Positions 8,090-15,144 of a stretch of DNA of 29,913 bases are shown piece after piece; position 1 is the first letter of the stretch, and each line of letters starts with the position of its first letter. The notes below the pieces were generated by a model. It did not search any database. It saw only the letters and a list, made by a program, of their open reading frames with translations, and was not told the DNA's origin. The stretch is from Lachnospiraceae bacterium. GTDB taxonomy: Bacteria; Bacillota; Clostridia; Lachnospirales; Lachnospiraceae. The position numbers and the translations under genes were made by a program. The stretch covers positions 1 through 29,913 of the forward strand of contig CAAGMZ010000017.1 of the NCBI GenBank assembly GCA_900771195.1, read 5' to 3'.

Positions 8090-8676
8090 GAGTATTGGTG
8101 ATGGTGTCCGGCGGAGGCACCAATCTTCAGGCCATAATGGATTCAATAGACGATGGTCGTATAAGAAATGCACAGATAGTGGGCGTAATCAGCAATAATG
8201 CCGGAGCATATGCGCTTGAGCGTGCCCGTCAGAGGGGCATCAAGTCCATGTGCGTTTCACCTAAGAGCTACATAGACAGAGAGCAGTTTAATGAAGCGCT
8301 TTTGGAGACTGTGAATTCTTTTGAGGCTGATCTTATTGTACTGGCAGGATTTCTTGTTGCAATCCCGCCGAAGATGGTGGCAGCTTACAGGAACAGGATA
8401 ATAAATATACATCCGTCACTTATTCCGTCTTTTTGCGGAAGGGGATTTTACGGACTCAAGGTGCATGAGGCAGCGCTGGCAAGGGGCGTGAAGGTTACGG
8501 GAGCCACTGTCCACTTTGTGGATGAGGGTACCGACACCGGAAAAATAATCCTACAGAAGCCTGTTGCAGTAGAAAAAGGCGACACACCGGAGGTCCTTCA
8601 GAGGCGTGTGATGGAACAGGCTGAGTGGATAATTCTTCCCAAGGCCATAGATATGATAGCTAACAATGAGTTGTAA
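8083..8676 (+). CDS. purN: Phosphoribosylglycinamide formyltransferase
   Basis: A 197-residue folate-dependent GAR transformylase that adds the first formyl carbon in purine synthesis with 10-formyl-THF. VMVSGGGTNLQAIMD is the phosphate-binding loop. The catalytic Asn108 and His110 lie in the segment INIHPSLIPSF, and the catalytic Asp is in VDEGTDTGKII (D151 most likely). The start at 8083 overlaps purM by 7 bases. It ends 15 bases before purD. The family is certain and length typical. Confidence 0.96.
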   Translation: MLRVLVMVSGGGTNLQAIMDSIDDGRIRNAQIVGVISNNAGAYALERARQRGIKSMCVSPKSYIDREQFNEALLETVNSFEADLIVLAGFLVAIPPKMVAAYRNRIINIHPSLIPSFCGRGFYGLKVHEAALARGVKVTGATVHFVDEGTDTGKIILQKPVAVEKGDTPEVLQRRVMEQAEWIILPKAIDMIANNEL

Positions 8677-8691
8677 ACCGGAGGAAAAATC

Positions 8692-9966
8692 ATGAAAGTA
8701 CTTATAGTCGGTAGTGGTGGACGTGAGCATGCAATCGCATATTCGTGTGCAAAGAGTCCGCGTGTTGATAAGCTGTACTGTGCTCCCGGAAATGCCGGAA
8801 TTGCGCAGATTGCAGAGTGCGTGCCCATTGGCGCAATGGAATTTGACAAGCTTGTGGCTTTTGCCAGAGAGAAAGAAATCGATCTCACTGTAATCGGTAT
8901 GGATGATCCGCTTGTGGGAGGAATCGTTGATGTGTTTGAAGCTAACGGACTCCGCGTTTTCGGTCCCAGAAAAAATGCAGCCATACTTGAGGGCTCCAAG
9001 GCTTTTTCCAAGGACCTCATGAAAAAATACAACATCCCGACGGCGGCTTATGAGACATTTACATCTGCCGAGGATGCCATTAAATACCTTGAGACGGCTG
9101 ATTATCCGATTGTCCTCAAGGCTGACGGTCTTGCTCTCGGAAAAGGTGTTCTTATCTGCAACACTAAGGAAGAAGCACAGGACGGTGTAAAGACACTCAT
9201 GCTTGACAAGAAGTTTGGAAGTGCCGGTAATACCATAGTCATTGAAGAATTTATGACGGGCCGTGAGGTTTCCGTACTTTCTTTCGTGGATGGAAACACG
9301 ATTAAGATAATGTCATCTGCACAGGACCACAAGAGAGCCAAAGACGGTGACCAGGGACTTAATACCGGAGGAATGGGTAATTTTTCACCGAGTCCTTTTT
9401 ACACCAGTGAAGTTGATGATTTCTGCAAAAAATACATATATCAGGCAACGGTTGATGCGATGAAGTCGGAGGGCAGGCCTTTCAAGGGGGTAATATTCTT
9501 CGGACTTATGCTTACGCCAAAGGGACCGAGGGTGCTTGAGTACAATGCAAGATTCGGCGACCCCGAGGCCCAGGTGGTGCTTCCAAGGATGAAGACTGAT
9601 ATAATTGATGTGTTTGAGGCATGCATTGACGGAACTCTGGATAAGGTTGACCTTCAGTTTGAGGATAATGCGTGCGTGTGTGTGGTTCTTGCTTCTGACG
9701 GATATCCGGTATCATATGAGAAGGGAAAGCTCATAAAAGGGCTGGAAAAGTTTGAGGGCAAGGAAGACTATTATTGCTTCCATGCCGGAACAAAGCTTAC
9801 TGACAAAGGAATCGTTACCAACGGAGGACGTGTGCTTGGAATCACGGCTAAGGGTGCAACGCTTAAAGAGGCTCGCGCCAAAGCTTACGAGGCAACCGAG
9901 TGGGTGGATTTTGATAATAAGTACATGAGACATGACATTGGCAAGGCTATAGATGAAGTGCAGTAA
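8692..9966 (+). CDS. purD: Phosphoribosylamine-glycine ligase (GAR synthetase)
   Basis: A 424-residue ATP-grasp ligase that joins phosphoribosylamine and glycine. It begins KVLIVGSGGREHAI (phosphate loop), continues with LKADGLALGKGVLI (ATP-binding lysine), and has the metal- and ATP-binding segment LEYNARFGDPEAQVVLPR near residues 280-300. CCGGAGGA precedes the ATG. It is the last gene of the purE-purM-purN-purD run; purB, C, F, H, K, L and Q are not present, so purine synthesis must be completed from elsewhere in the genome. A terminator follows at 10087. Confidence 0.97.
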   Translation: MKVLIVGSGGREHAIAYSCAKSPRVDKLYCAPGNAGIAQIAECVPIGAMEFDKLVAFAREKEIDLTVIGMDDPLVGGIVDVFEANGLRVFGPRKNAAILEGSKAFSKDLMKKYNIPTAAYETFTSAEDAIKYLETADYPIVLKADGLALGKGVLICNTKEEAQDGVKTLMLDKKFGSAGNTIVIEEFMTGREVSVLSFVDGNTIKIMSSAQDHKRAKDGDQGLNTGGMGNFSPSPFYTSEVDDFCKKYIYQATVDAMKSEGRPFKGVIFFGLMLTPKGPRVLEYNARFGDPEAQVVLPRMKTDIIDVFEACIDGTLDKVDLQFEDNACVCVVLASDGYPVSYEKGKLIKGLEKFEGKEDYYCFHAGTKLTDKGIVTNGGRVLGITAKGATLKEARAKAYEATEWVDFDNKYMRHDIGKAIDEVQ

Positions 9967-10086
9967 AATAATTATTTGCAGGCGGCAGCTCCCGCTTAGC
10001 TGAGAGCCAATGCCATTAAGTTAAGAGAACGAGAATAGAAGCAAATTAGGATATTTTTCCCTGTTACAGGAAGAAATCATATATTT
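9967..10086 (+). other. Structured 3' region after purD, unassigned
   Basis: There is no open frame here. ATTTGC shortly after the purD stop can pair with GCAAAT about 70 bases later, enclosing two nested helices (GGC...GCC and CAGCT / AGCTG) and a purine-rich strand. A second small hairpin (CCTG-TTA-CAGG) follows, then the terminator. I compared it by eye with ZTP, ydaO/c-di-AMP, THF, c-di-GMP and guanidine riboswitch consensus elements and found no match. It may be a 3'-end-derived small RNA or simply a stabilised mRNA tail. Confidence 0.3.
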
Positions 10087-10117
10087 AGCGTCTGCAGAAA
10101 TGCAGGCGCTATTTTAT
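10087..10117 (+). terminator. Rho-independent terminator after the pur cluster
   Basis: AGCGTCTGCA and TGCAGGCGCT (one G-T wobble) close a GAAA loop, followed by ATTTTAT. The reverse direction lacks a T-run, so it acts on + strand transcripts. It ends 54 bases before the promoter of the next operon. Confidence 0.8.
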
Positions 10118-10170
10118 GTCGTTAATTTGTGAACAATCTGTGGAAATTTGTGGAAGATTGGCATAAAAGG

Positions 10171-10199
10171 TTGAATTTGGCTGAATTGGCAATTATAAT
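10171..10199 (+). promoter_or_regulatory. Promoter of the glucosaminidase-cohesin operon
   Basis: TTGAAT (10171-10176) and a perfect TATAAT (10194-10199) are separated by 17 bases. Transcription is predicted near 10206, leaving a leader of about 47 bases before the ATG at 10253. No operator is obvious. Confidence 0.75.
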
Positions 10200-10252
10200 G
10201 TAAAAGTGTTAAAAAAATGTGAATGTGACAACCGGTTTCGACGGAGGTAATA

Positions 10253-12190
10253 ATGCTTAGATTTTTTAAGAAGAGATATGTGAGACTGCCGGTAGTCTTG
10301 CTTTTGGTATTGACGATGGCTCTTACTGTGACAACGGGATGGCTTGGAAGTATAGATACCAAGGCTGCAGACCTGGCACAGTTTCCGGAATCATACAGAC
10401 CATACATACAGAAATTAATGGAGCTTCATCCGAATTGGCAGTTTGAAGCTGTGAATACAGGACTTGACTGGAATTATGTTATAGATAATGAAATGTATCT
10501 GACGCGTAATCTTGTGCCATCTACGGGGCATGCAATGTCAAGGGGCTGGGTTGATGTGAAATCAAATGGCGAGTGGGCATGGTATCAGACACCTACGGCG
10601 TGGAAAGCAACATTTGACGTTAACGGTTCGTTTGACTGGGGCGCCAATAACTGGGTTACATTTGATTCGGGACAGTGGTGTCAGGCATCCAGGGCAGCCG
10701 TTTCATATATAATGGATCCAAGGAACTGGATTAATGAAGATTACATATATATGTTTGAAAAACTGAGTTACAGCAGCAGTGATACGGTTGAAATGGTAAA
10801 CAATGCCATAGCCGGCACATTCATGTATAATACCACATGTCCGGGCTCCGATAAGACATATGCCCAGGTCATATGTGACGCTGCAAAGAAAAGCGGAGTA
10901 AGTGCCATTCATCTTGCAGTAAGGATTATGTATGAAAAGGGAACGAGCAATGATACACTGGGAAGCGGAGTGTCAACCAAGGACGGAACTACATTTTATG
11001 CCAATCCCTGGGGGCAGGACGGAAGCCAGGCATACTACAATTTTTTTAACATAAGAGCCAGCGGAAACGGATGGCAGGCCATACTCAACGGCGGTGGTAA
11101 GGAAGCCATGGATGAGGGATGGACAACCCCGTATCTTGCCATAATGGGCGGAGCCAAGAAGGTTGCCAACGGATACATAAATATCGGGCAGGACACGTTA
11201 TATTTTCAAAAATTCAGCGTAGTGGACCCTAAGTATTACTTCTGGAAGCAGTACCAGCAGAATGTGCTTGCACCGCTCACAGAGGGAAGCAGCGTGTGCA
11301 GAACATACAGAAACAGCGGGCTGGAGAATAAGACATTTACGTTCAGGATTCCGGTGTATGAGAATATGCCTGAAAGTCCCTGCCCTGTTCCTATGGCACC
11401 GGACGGAAATTACTACAATACATCCAATCCTAACTGTATTCTTTCGGCCTTGTCATTTAAGGGTTCTGATGGAAATCTGATTGGATATACACCTACTTTT
11501 AATTCGTTCTATACAGGAACAGGTGATCAGAGTGCGTATTATATGGTAGTTCCTTACAGCGTTACCGGTGTGGCAGTGTATGCGGAGCCTATTGCAGGAA
11601 CATCAAAGGTATATACGCAAAGCAGCTCTGATATACATAATATTCCGCTGGAGACTGGCGATAATACTATTGACATTGTGTGTGAGTCACAGTACGGCAC
11701 AAACTGGACATATCGGGCGGTTATATACAGGAGTCCGACAGATACAGGGTTTGAGGCCAACGAGACACAGATAAACGGTTCATATATAAATGGTTTTGCA
11801 ATAGGCGACAGTGTAAAGACTGCAATAGGAAGAATGAAGGTTGACACTGATAAAGGTACGATAAAGATACTTGATTCGGACAAGAAAGAAAAGCCGGAGA
11901 ATGCGGTAATCTGTACCGGAGATTATGTACAGGTATGCACGCTGGACGGAAAAGTCGACCTTGAATACAGAATTGTAATTTATGGGGATGTAAATTGTGA
12001 CGGGAAAGCAGACCTTCTTGATTATGCCAACATTAAAAAGCATTGCTGGAATAACGGAAACTCTTCGTTAAGCGGTATTAGTCTTGAAGCTGCTGATGTA
12101 TATGTTGTGTCAGAGGGAATAGATTTGCTTGACATGGCTGTTTTCAAGAAATATATGTGGGGCAGCGGGGCAATCAGTCAAAGGAGATAA
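10253..12190 (+). CDS. Secreted beta-N-acetylglucosaminidase with C-terminal dockerin-like module
   Basis: A 645-residue exported autolysin-type enzyme. A signal peptide covers residues 1 to about 38 (FFKKRYVRLP, hydrophobic core, then TKA/AD). Residues about 43-360 match the LytD/GH73 group that cleaves GlcNAc-MurNAc bonds in peptidoglycan: FPESYRPYIQKLMELHPNWQF, GLDWN and then LAVRIMYEKGTS with the likely catalytic E228, followed by NPWGQDGSQAYYNFFNI. About 395-492 is a cadherin-like beta-sandwich (LSFKGSDG to YRAVIY). The last 68 residues form a dockerin-like module: GDVNCDGKADLLDYANIKK (one good calcium loop) and a second copy, ADVYVVSEGIDLLDMAVFKK, whose calcium ligands are largely lost. 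GGAGG sits 5 bases before the ATG. The next gene starts 6 bases later and carries a cohesin-like domain, the natural partner of a dockerin. Confident on the glucosaminidase family and good on the dockerin; partner choice is inference. Confidence 0.9.
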   Translation: MLRFFKKRYVRLPVVLLLVLTMALTVTTGWLGSIDTKAADLAQFPESYRPYIQKLMELHPNWQFEAVNTGLDWNYVIDNEMYLTRNLVPSTGHAMSRGWVDVKSNGEWAWYQTPTAWKATFDVNGSFDWGANNWVTFDSGQWCQASRAAVSYIMDPRNWINEDYIYMFEKLSYSSSDTVEMVNNAIAGTFMYNTTCPGSDKTYAQVICDAAKKSGVSAIHLAVRIMYEKGTSNDTLGSGVSTKDGTTFYANPWGQDGSQAYYNFFNIRASGNGWQAILNGGGKEAMDEGWTTPYLAIMGGAKKVANGYINIGQDTLYFQKFSVVDPKYYFWKQYQQNVLAPLTEGSSVCRTYRNSGLENKTFTFRIPVYENMPESPCPVPMAPDGNYYNTSNPNCILSALSFKGSDGNLIGYTPTFNSFYTGTGDQSAYYMVVPYSVTGVAVYAEPIAGTSKVYTQSSSDIHNIPLETGDNTIDIVCESQYGTNWTYRAVIYRSPTDTGFEANETQINGSYINGFAIGDSVKTAIGRMKVDTDKGTIKILDSDKKEKPENAVICTGDYVQVCTLDGKVDLEYRIVIYGDVNCDGKADLLDYANIKKHCWNNGNSSLSGISLEAADVYVVSEGIDLLDMAVFKKYMWGSGAISQRR

Positions 12191-12196
12191 AATACA

Positions 12197-14050
12197 ATGA
12201 AAAAAAGAGTTTTTGGAATTTTGTTATCAATATTGATGGTGATTGCACTTGTGCCATCAGTTTTCAGCGAGCAGGTCAGGGCAGCCTCCGGTACAGGCTC
12301 AATTTCAGTCAGTCAGGGAACCATAATATCCGGCAATAATATAACTGTTTCGGTTTCTCTGAGTGCAAGCGCTACAATTATGGTCGGCACATTTACAATG
12401 TACTATGATACCGATAAGTTTGAGTTTGTAAGCACCGATGGTCCTGCTGCTACCAGTTCACCCAGCGGGGCGATACCTTTTCAGTATGACCCCAATGTAC
12501 AGTCGTCACAGATGAATTTTAGTGTAACATTTAAAGCTAAAAATGTGGGACAGGGTAATTTTTCCATTGGTGACATAAATATCGTTGTTGACGCTGAAAG
12601 CGGACCGGAGTACGCAAGTGTTTCATTTAATACAGCTTCATGTACAGTCATGGCAGTGGGTTCTGACGATGCCACGCTATCAAGTCTTTCAGTGGCAGGA
12701 GCTTCTCTTTCGCCTGCATTCGCCAAGTGGACACAGGACTATGTATGCTATGTGTCAAACGCAGTTACGGCAGTTAATATTTCCGCAGTGGCATCCCAGG
12801 GCGGAAGAGTTGACATAAGCGGAAATCCGGGAAGCCTGAATGTGGGCTCTAATTATGTGACGGTTACATCTTATGCACCTAACGGAAAGGCCATGAAGTA
12901 CAATATCAATGTGTACAGGCTGGAACCGCCTACTGAGCCGCCTACCGAGGCACCTACCGAACCACCGACCGAGCCGGCACCTGATGTAAAGGTTACGGTT
13001 GACGGAAAGAATTTTGAACTTAATTCAGGATATCCCGATGACATCATTCCGGAAGGATACACTGCCAGAATGGTGGAGTACAAGGGAAATGAGGTTCGCG
13101 CCGTAGTTAACGGAGAAACGGGAATGACGCTTGTATATCTTGTGGACGGTAATGGCGACGGAGCATTTTATACGTATGATACATCCGACCAGTCTTTTTA
13201 CAGATATATCGTGTTGCCTGCAGATAAACAGACTTTCATACTTGCAAATCCGGCAAAGGCTGAGGATACTCCTGCCGGCTGCAAAGAGGGTAAGATGACC
13301 ATAAGGGAGGTCGCAGACATTCCTGTCCTTATCAGTGAAGAAAACAAGGAATTTGTATATTTTTACGCCATTAACGGCAAGGGCGAAAAGGGCTGGTACT
13401 GTTATGATACGCTGGAGGATACATTCCAGAGAGTGAATATTCCGAAGGCTGCGGAGGCTGAGACAACGGAAGCTGTCACCGAAACAGAGACGGAGTCGGA
13501 GACATATGATTTTGTGATAGGCTCTCTTAACGGAGATATAGACAATCTCAATAAAGAGAACGGAAAATTAAAATCAACAAGAAATATTATTGTTGCATCG
13601 GGCGGAGTGCTTCTGGCAGCGGCAATTGTCATTATAATCGTGATGGCAGCCCATAAATCAGAGAAAAAGAACTCAATTGACCTTGATACGGACAGTCTTG
13701 CTGACGAAGAAGATTATATAGAGATAGAAAAAGATGATTCGGATGTTCAGGAAGACGGAAGCGGAATAAATGCGGAAGCCGAATTTGCCGCGGCAGAAGA
13801 AAACGCAGATGCTGAATCGACTGCTACGGAAGAAAATGCGGAAGCTGAATCCGGTGAGCAGGAAGAAAACGCAGATGAAAACGCAGATGAAAATGCAGAT
13901 GACAATGCAGAGGTACAACCGGACAGCATTGATGAATCTGCGGAAAACGGTAGTTCTGACGCAGATGGCAGTGATGAGGATGATCTTGAAGCAGAACTGC
14001 TTGACGATGAAGAAAGATTCGGAAATAACGAAGAGGATTCTTTCCTGTGA
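12197..14050 (+). CDS. Membrane-anchored cohesin-like domain protein
   Basis: A 617-residue surface protein. The signal peptide is residues 1 to about 29 (KKRVFGILLSILMVIALVPSV then VRA). Residues about 33-153 read as a cohesin-like beta-sandwich: SISVSQGTIISGNNITVSVSL, FTMYYDTDKFEFV and MNFSVTFKAKNVGQGNFSIG. A cadherin-like sandwich follows (about 155-240), then a Pro-Thr-Glu linker with repeats PPTE/APTE (242-261), an unrecognised extracellular domain with two related halves (GDGAFYTYDTSDQSFYR and KGWYCYDTLEDTFQR), a short coiled segment (GDIDNLNKENGKLK) and one transmembrane helix (about 464-486). The last 130 residues are strongly acidic, with NADENADENADDNAE repeats, and should lie in the cytoplasm. 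AAAGGAG sits in the final codons of the glucosaminidase gene, so the two are translationally coupled. Likely role: membrane receptor for dockerin-bearing proteins, first of all its neighbour. Confidence 0.8.
   Translation: MKKRVFGILLSILMVIALVPSVFSEQVRAASGTGSISVSQGTIISGNNITVSVSLSASATIMVGTFTMYYDTDKFEFVSTDGPAATSSPSGAIPFQYDPNVQSSQMNFSVTFKAKNVGQGNFSIGDINIVVDAESGPEYASVSFNTASCTVMAVGSDDATLSSLSVAGASLSPAFAKWTQDYVCYVSNAVTAVNISAVASQGGRVDISGNPGSLNVGSNYVTVTSYAPNGKAMKYNINVYRLEPPTEPPTEAPTEPPTEPAPDVKVTVDGKNFELNSGYPDDIIPEGYTARMVEYKGNEVRAVVNGETGMTLVYLVDGNGDGAFYTYDTSDQSFYRYIVLPADKQTFILANPAKAEDTPAGCKEGKMTIREVADIPVLISEENKEFVYFYAINGKGEKGWYCYDTLEDTFQRVNIPKAAEAETTEAVTETETESETYDFVIGSLNGDIDNLNKENGKLKSTRNIIVASGGVLLAAAIVIIIVMAAHKSEKKNSIDLDTDSLADEEDYIEIEKDDSDVQEDGSGINAEAEFAAAEENADAESTATEENAEAESGEQEENADENADENADDNAEVQPDSIDESAENGSSDADGSDEDDLEAELLDDEERFGNNEEDSFL
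12922..12981 (+). repeat. 12-base tandem repeats coding a Pro-Thr-Glu linker
   Basis: Degenerate 12-base units (CCGCCTACTGAG and variants) encode PPTE/APTE repeats. Such linkers separate surface domains and are often extended and glycosylated. The repeats create a long mirror frame of Gly-Ser on the - strand that is not a gene. Confidence 0.75.
13865..13912 (+). repeat. Four 12-base tandem repeats in the acidic tail
   Basis: Units are GAAAACGCAGAT twice, GAAAATGCAGAT and GACAATGCAGAG, each coding ENAD or a close variant. Copy number could change by slippage without shifting the frame, altering the length of the cytoplasmic acidic tail. Confidence 0.8.
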
Positions 14051-14075
14051 TGACTACATGATTTGAAATACCATG

Positions 14076-14120
14076 GCGTACAAAATGCAATTGACAGTTG
14101 CTTTTTGTACGCTGTTTTGT
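14076..14120 (+). terminator. Strong hairpin after the cohesin gene, overlapping the next promoter
   Basis: GCGTACAAAA (14076-14085) pairs with TTTTGTACGC (14103-14112); inner arms GCAA (14087-14090) / TTGC (14098-14101) extend the stem, with TTGACAG as the loop. TGTTTTGTT follows. It looks like the terminator of the preceding operon. Its right arm overlaps the -35 region of the GntR-mcsA-mcsB-clpC promoter, so it may also serve as a DNA-level operator. Confidence 0.65.
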
Positions 14121-14126
14121 TATAGT
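14098..14126 (+). promoter_or_regulatory. Promoter of the gntR-mcsA-mcsB-clpC operon
   Basis: TTGCTT (14098-14103), 17 bases, then TATAGT (14121-14126) preceded by TG one base upstream (extended -10). A consensus TTGACA at 14091 is 24 bases from this -10, too far to pair with it. No CtsR-type heptamer repeat (GGTCAAA) is visible around the promoter. Confidence 0.6.
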
Positions 14127-14168
14127 ATATGTATAACACTGAGAAGAGTTTGATAAGAGGTGACCCAA

Positions 14169-14543
14169 GTGATATTCTCGATTGATTTTAACAGTGATGA
14201 GGCATTGTATGTACAGCTCTGCAATCAGATAATCATGTGTATTGCCAATGAGCAGATTAAGGAAGGGGATTCTCTTCCGTCGGTAAGGCAGCTTGCGGAC
14301 AGTATAGGAATTAATATGCATACTGTAAATAAAGCATACACTGTTTTGCGTCAGGAGGGATATATTAAGTTAGACAGACGGCACGGCGCAATTATTTCCC
14401 TCAATGAAGACAAGTTAAGGGCCATGCAGGAGCTTAGTGATGAGATGCGTGTTATTGTGGCAAAGGCGGTCTGCAAAAATATTTCACCTGATGAGATTCA
14501 TGCCATGGTTGATGAGGTAATCAACGAGATCACAGGTGAGTAG
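14169..14543 (+). CDS. GntR-family (YtrA-type) transcriptional regulator
   Basis: A 124-residue winged-helix regulator: ALYVQLCNQIIMCIANEQIKEG, then DSLPSVRQLADSIGINMHTV and AYTVLRQEGYIKL, the GntR DNA-binding signature, followed by only about 50 residues of helical C-terminus, as in the short YtrA subfamily. It has no sugar- or acid-binding effector domain. The start is a GTG at 14169, with AAGAGG 8 bases upstream; a GTG three codons earlier has no site. It sits where ctsR normally heads the mcsA-mcsB-clpC operon. It may therefore be the operon's own repressor, binding near its promoter (inference). It ends 16 bases before mcsA. Confidence 0.88.
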   Translation: MIFSIDFNSDEALYVQLCNQIIMCIANEQIKEGDSLPSVRQLADSIGINMHTVNKAYTVLRQEGYIKLDRRHGAIISLNEDKLRAMQELSDEMRVIVAKAVCKNISPDEIHAMVDEVINEITGE

Positions 14544-14559
14544 ATTAGGAGGATGGATT

Positions 14560-15144
14560 ATGCTTTGTGAAAAATGCGGTAAAAATCCCGCAACATTTCA
14601 TTATACAGAAGTTGTCAACGGTGTTAAGAACGAGCATCACCTTTGTGCCGAGTGTGCAGCCAACACAGATGTGAGCTACTATTCCAATGTTTTTGATTCG
14701 GATATGAATATTACGGAGCTTCTGGCAGGGCTGCTTGGAGGCGGACACGGAGCGTTTGCGGGAAGCAGTTCGCAGGATCCGGCAACTATGGTTCAGTGTC
14801 CCAGATGCGGAATGACATACGGTGAATTTATTAAGAATTCTACTTTCGGATGTGCAGATTGTTATGATGTTTTCGGCCCGCTGATTACGGATACGATAAG
14901 GAAACTGCAGGGAAGTGACAGACATGTGGGCAAGAAGCCGATGCTTTACCGCGATGAAAAGGAAACAACCGGGCCTGTTGAAAATGATGCTGAAAATTGT
15001 TCCGAAGCTGATGAGACGTATGTAAAGGCAGAGCTTTTGTCAAAGCGGCTTAAGGAGGCTGTTGCACAGGAGGATTTTGAACTTGCGGCAAAGCTGCGTG
15101 ATGAGATAGCTGCGCTTAGGGGAAAGGATGGAGAACATGCTTAA
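14560..15144 (+). CDS. mcsA: McsA, zinc-finger activator of the protein arginine kinase
   Basis: A 194-residue protein with two pairs of CxxC zinc ligands: CEKCGKNP with CAECA near the N-terminus and CPRCGMTYGEF with CADCYDVF in the middle. The C-terminal UVR motif (LLSKRLKEAVAQEDFELAAK then LRDEIAAL) is shared with UvrB/UvrC and ClpC. In Bacillus McsA binds and activates McsB and helps target proteins to ClpC. The ATG at 14560 has AGGAGG 7 bases upstream; a longer open frame from 14536 lacks support. The gene overlaps mcsB by 17 bases. Confident. Confidence 0.94.
   Translation: MLCEKCGKNPATFHYTEVVNGVKNEHHLCAECAANTDVSYYSNVFDSDMNITELLAGLLGGGHGAFAGSSSQDPATMVQCPRCGMTYGEFIKNSTFGCADCYDVFGPLITDTIRKLQGSDRHVGKKPMLYRDEKETTGPVENDAENCSEADETYVKAELLSKRLKEAVAQEDFELAAKLRDEIAALRGKDGEHA

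Noticed and set aside
9967..10086. Known riboswitch (ZTP, c-di-AMP, THF) after purD
   Set aside because: None of the conserved core sequences I know is present, and the terminator is not followed by a gene it could control.
12871..13083. Gly-Ser-rich - strand frame opposite the Pro-Thr linker
   Set aside because: It arises from the complement of the PPTE repeats and has no translation signal.
14091..14126. TTGACA at 14091 as -35 of the gntR operon promoter
   Set aside because: The spacer to TATAGT is 24 bases, too long; TTGCTT at 14098 with 17 bases fits better.
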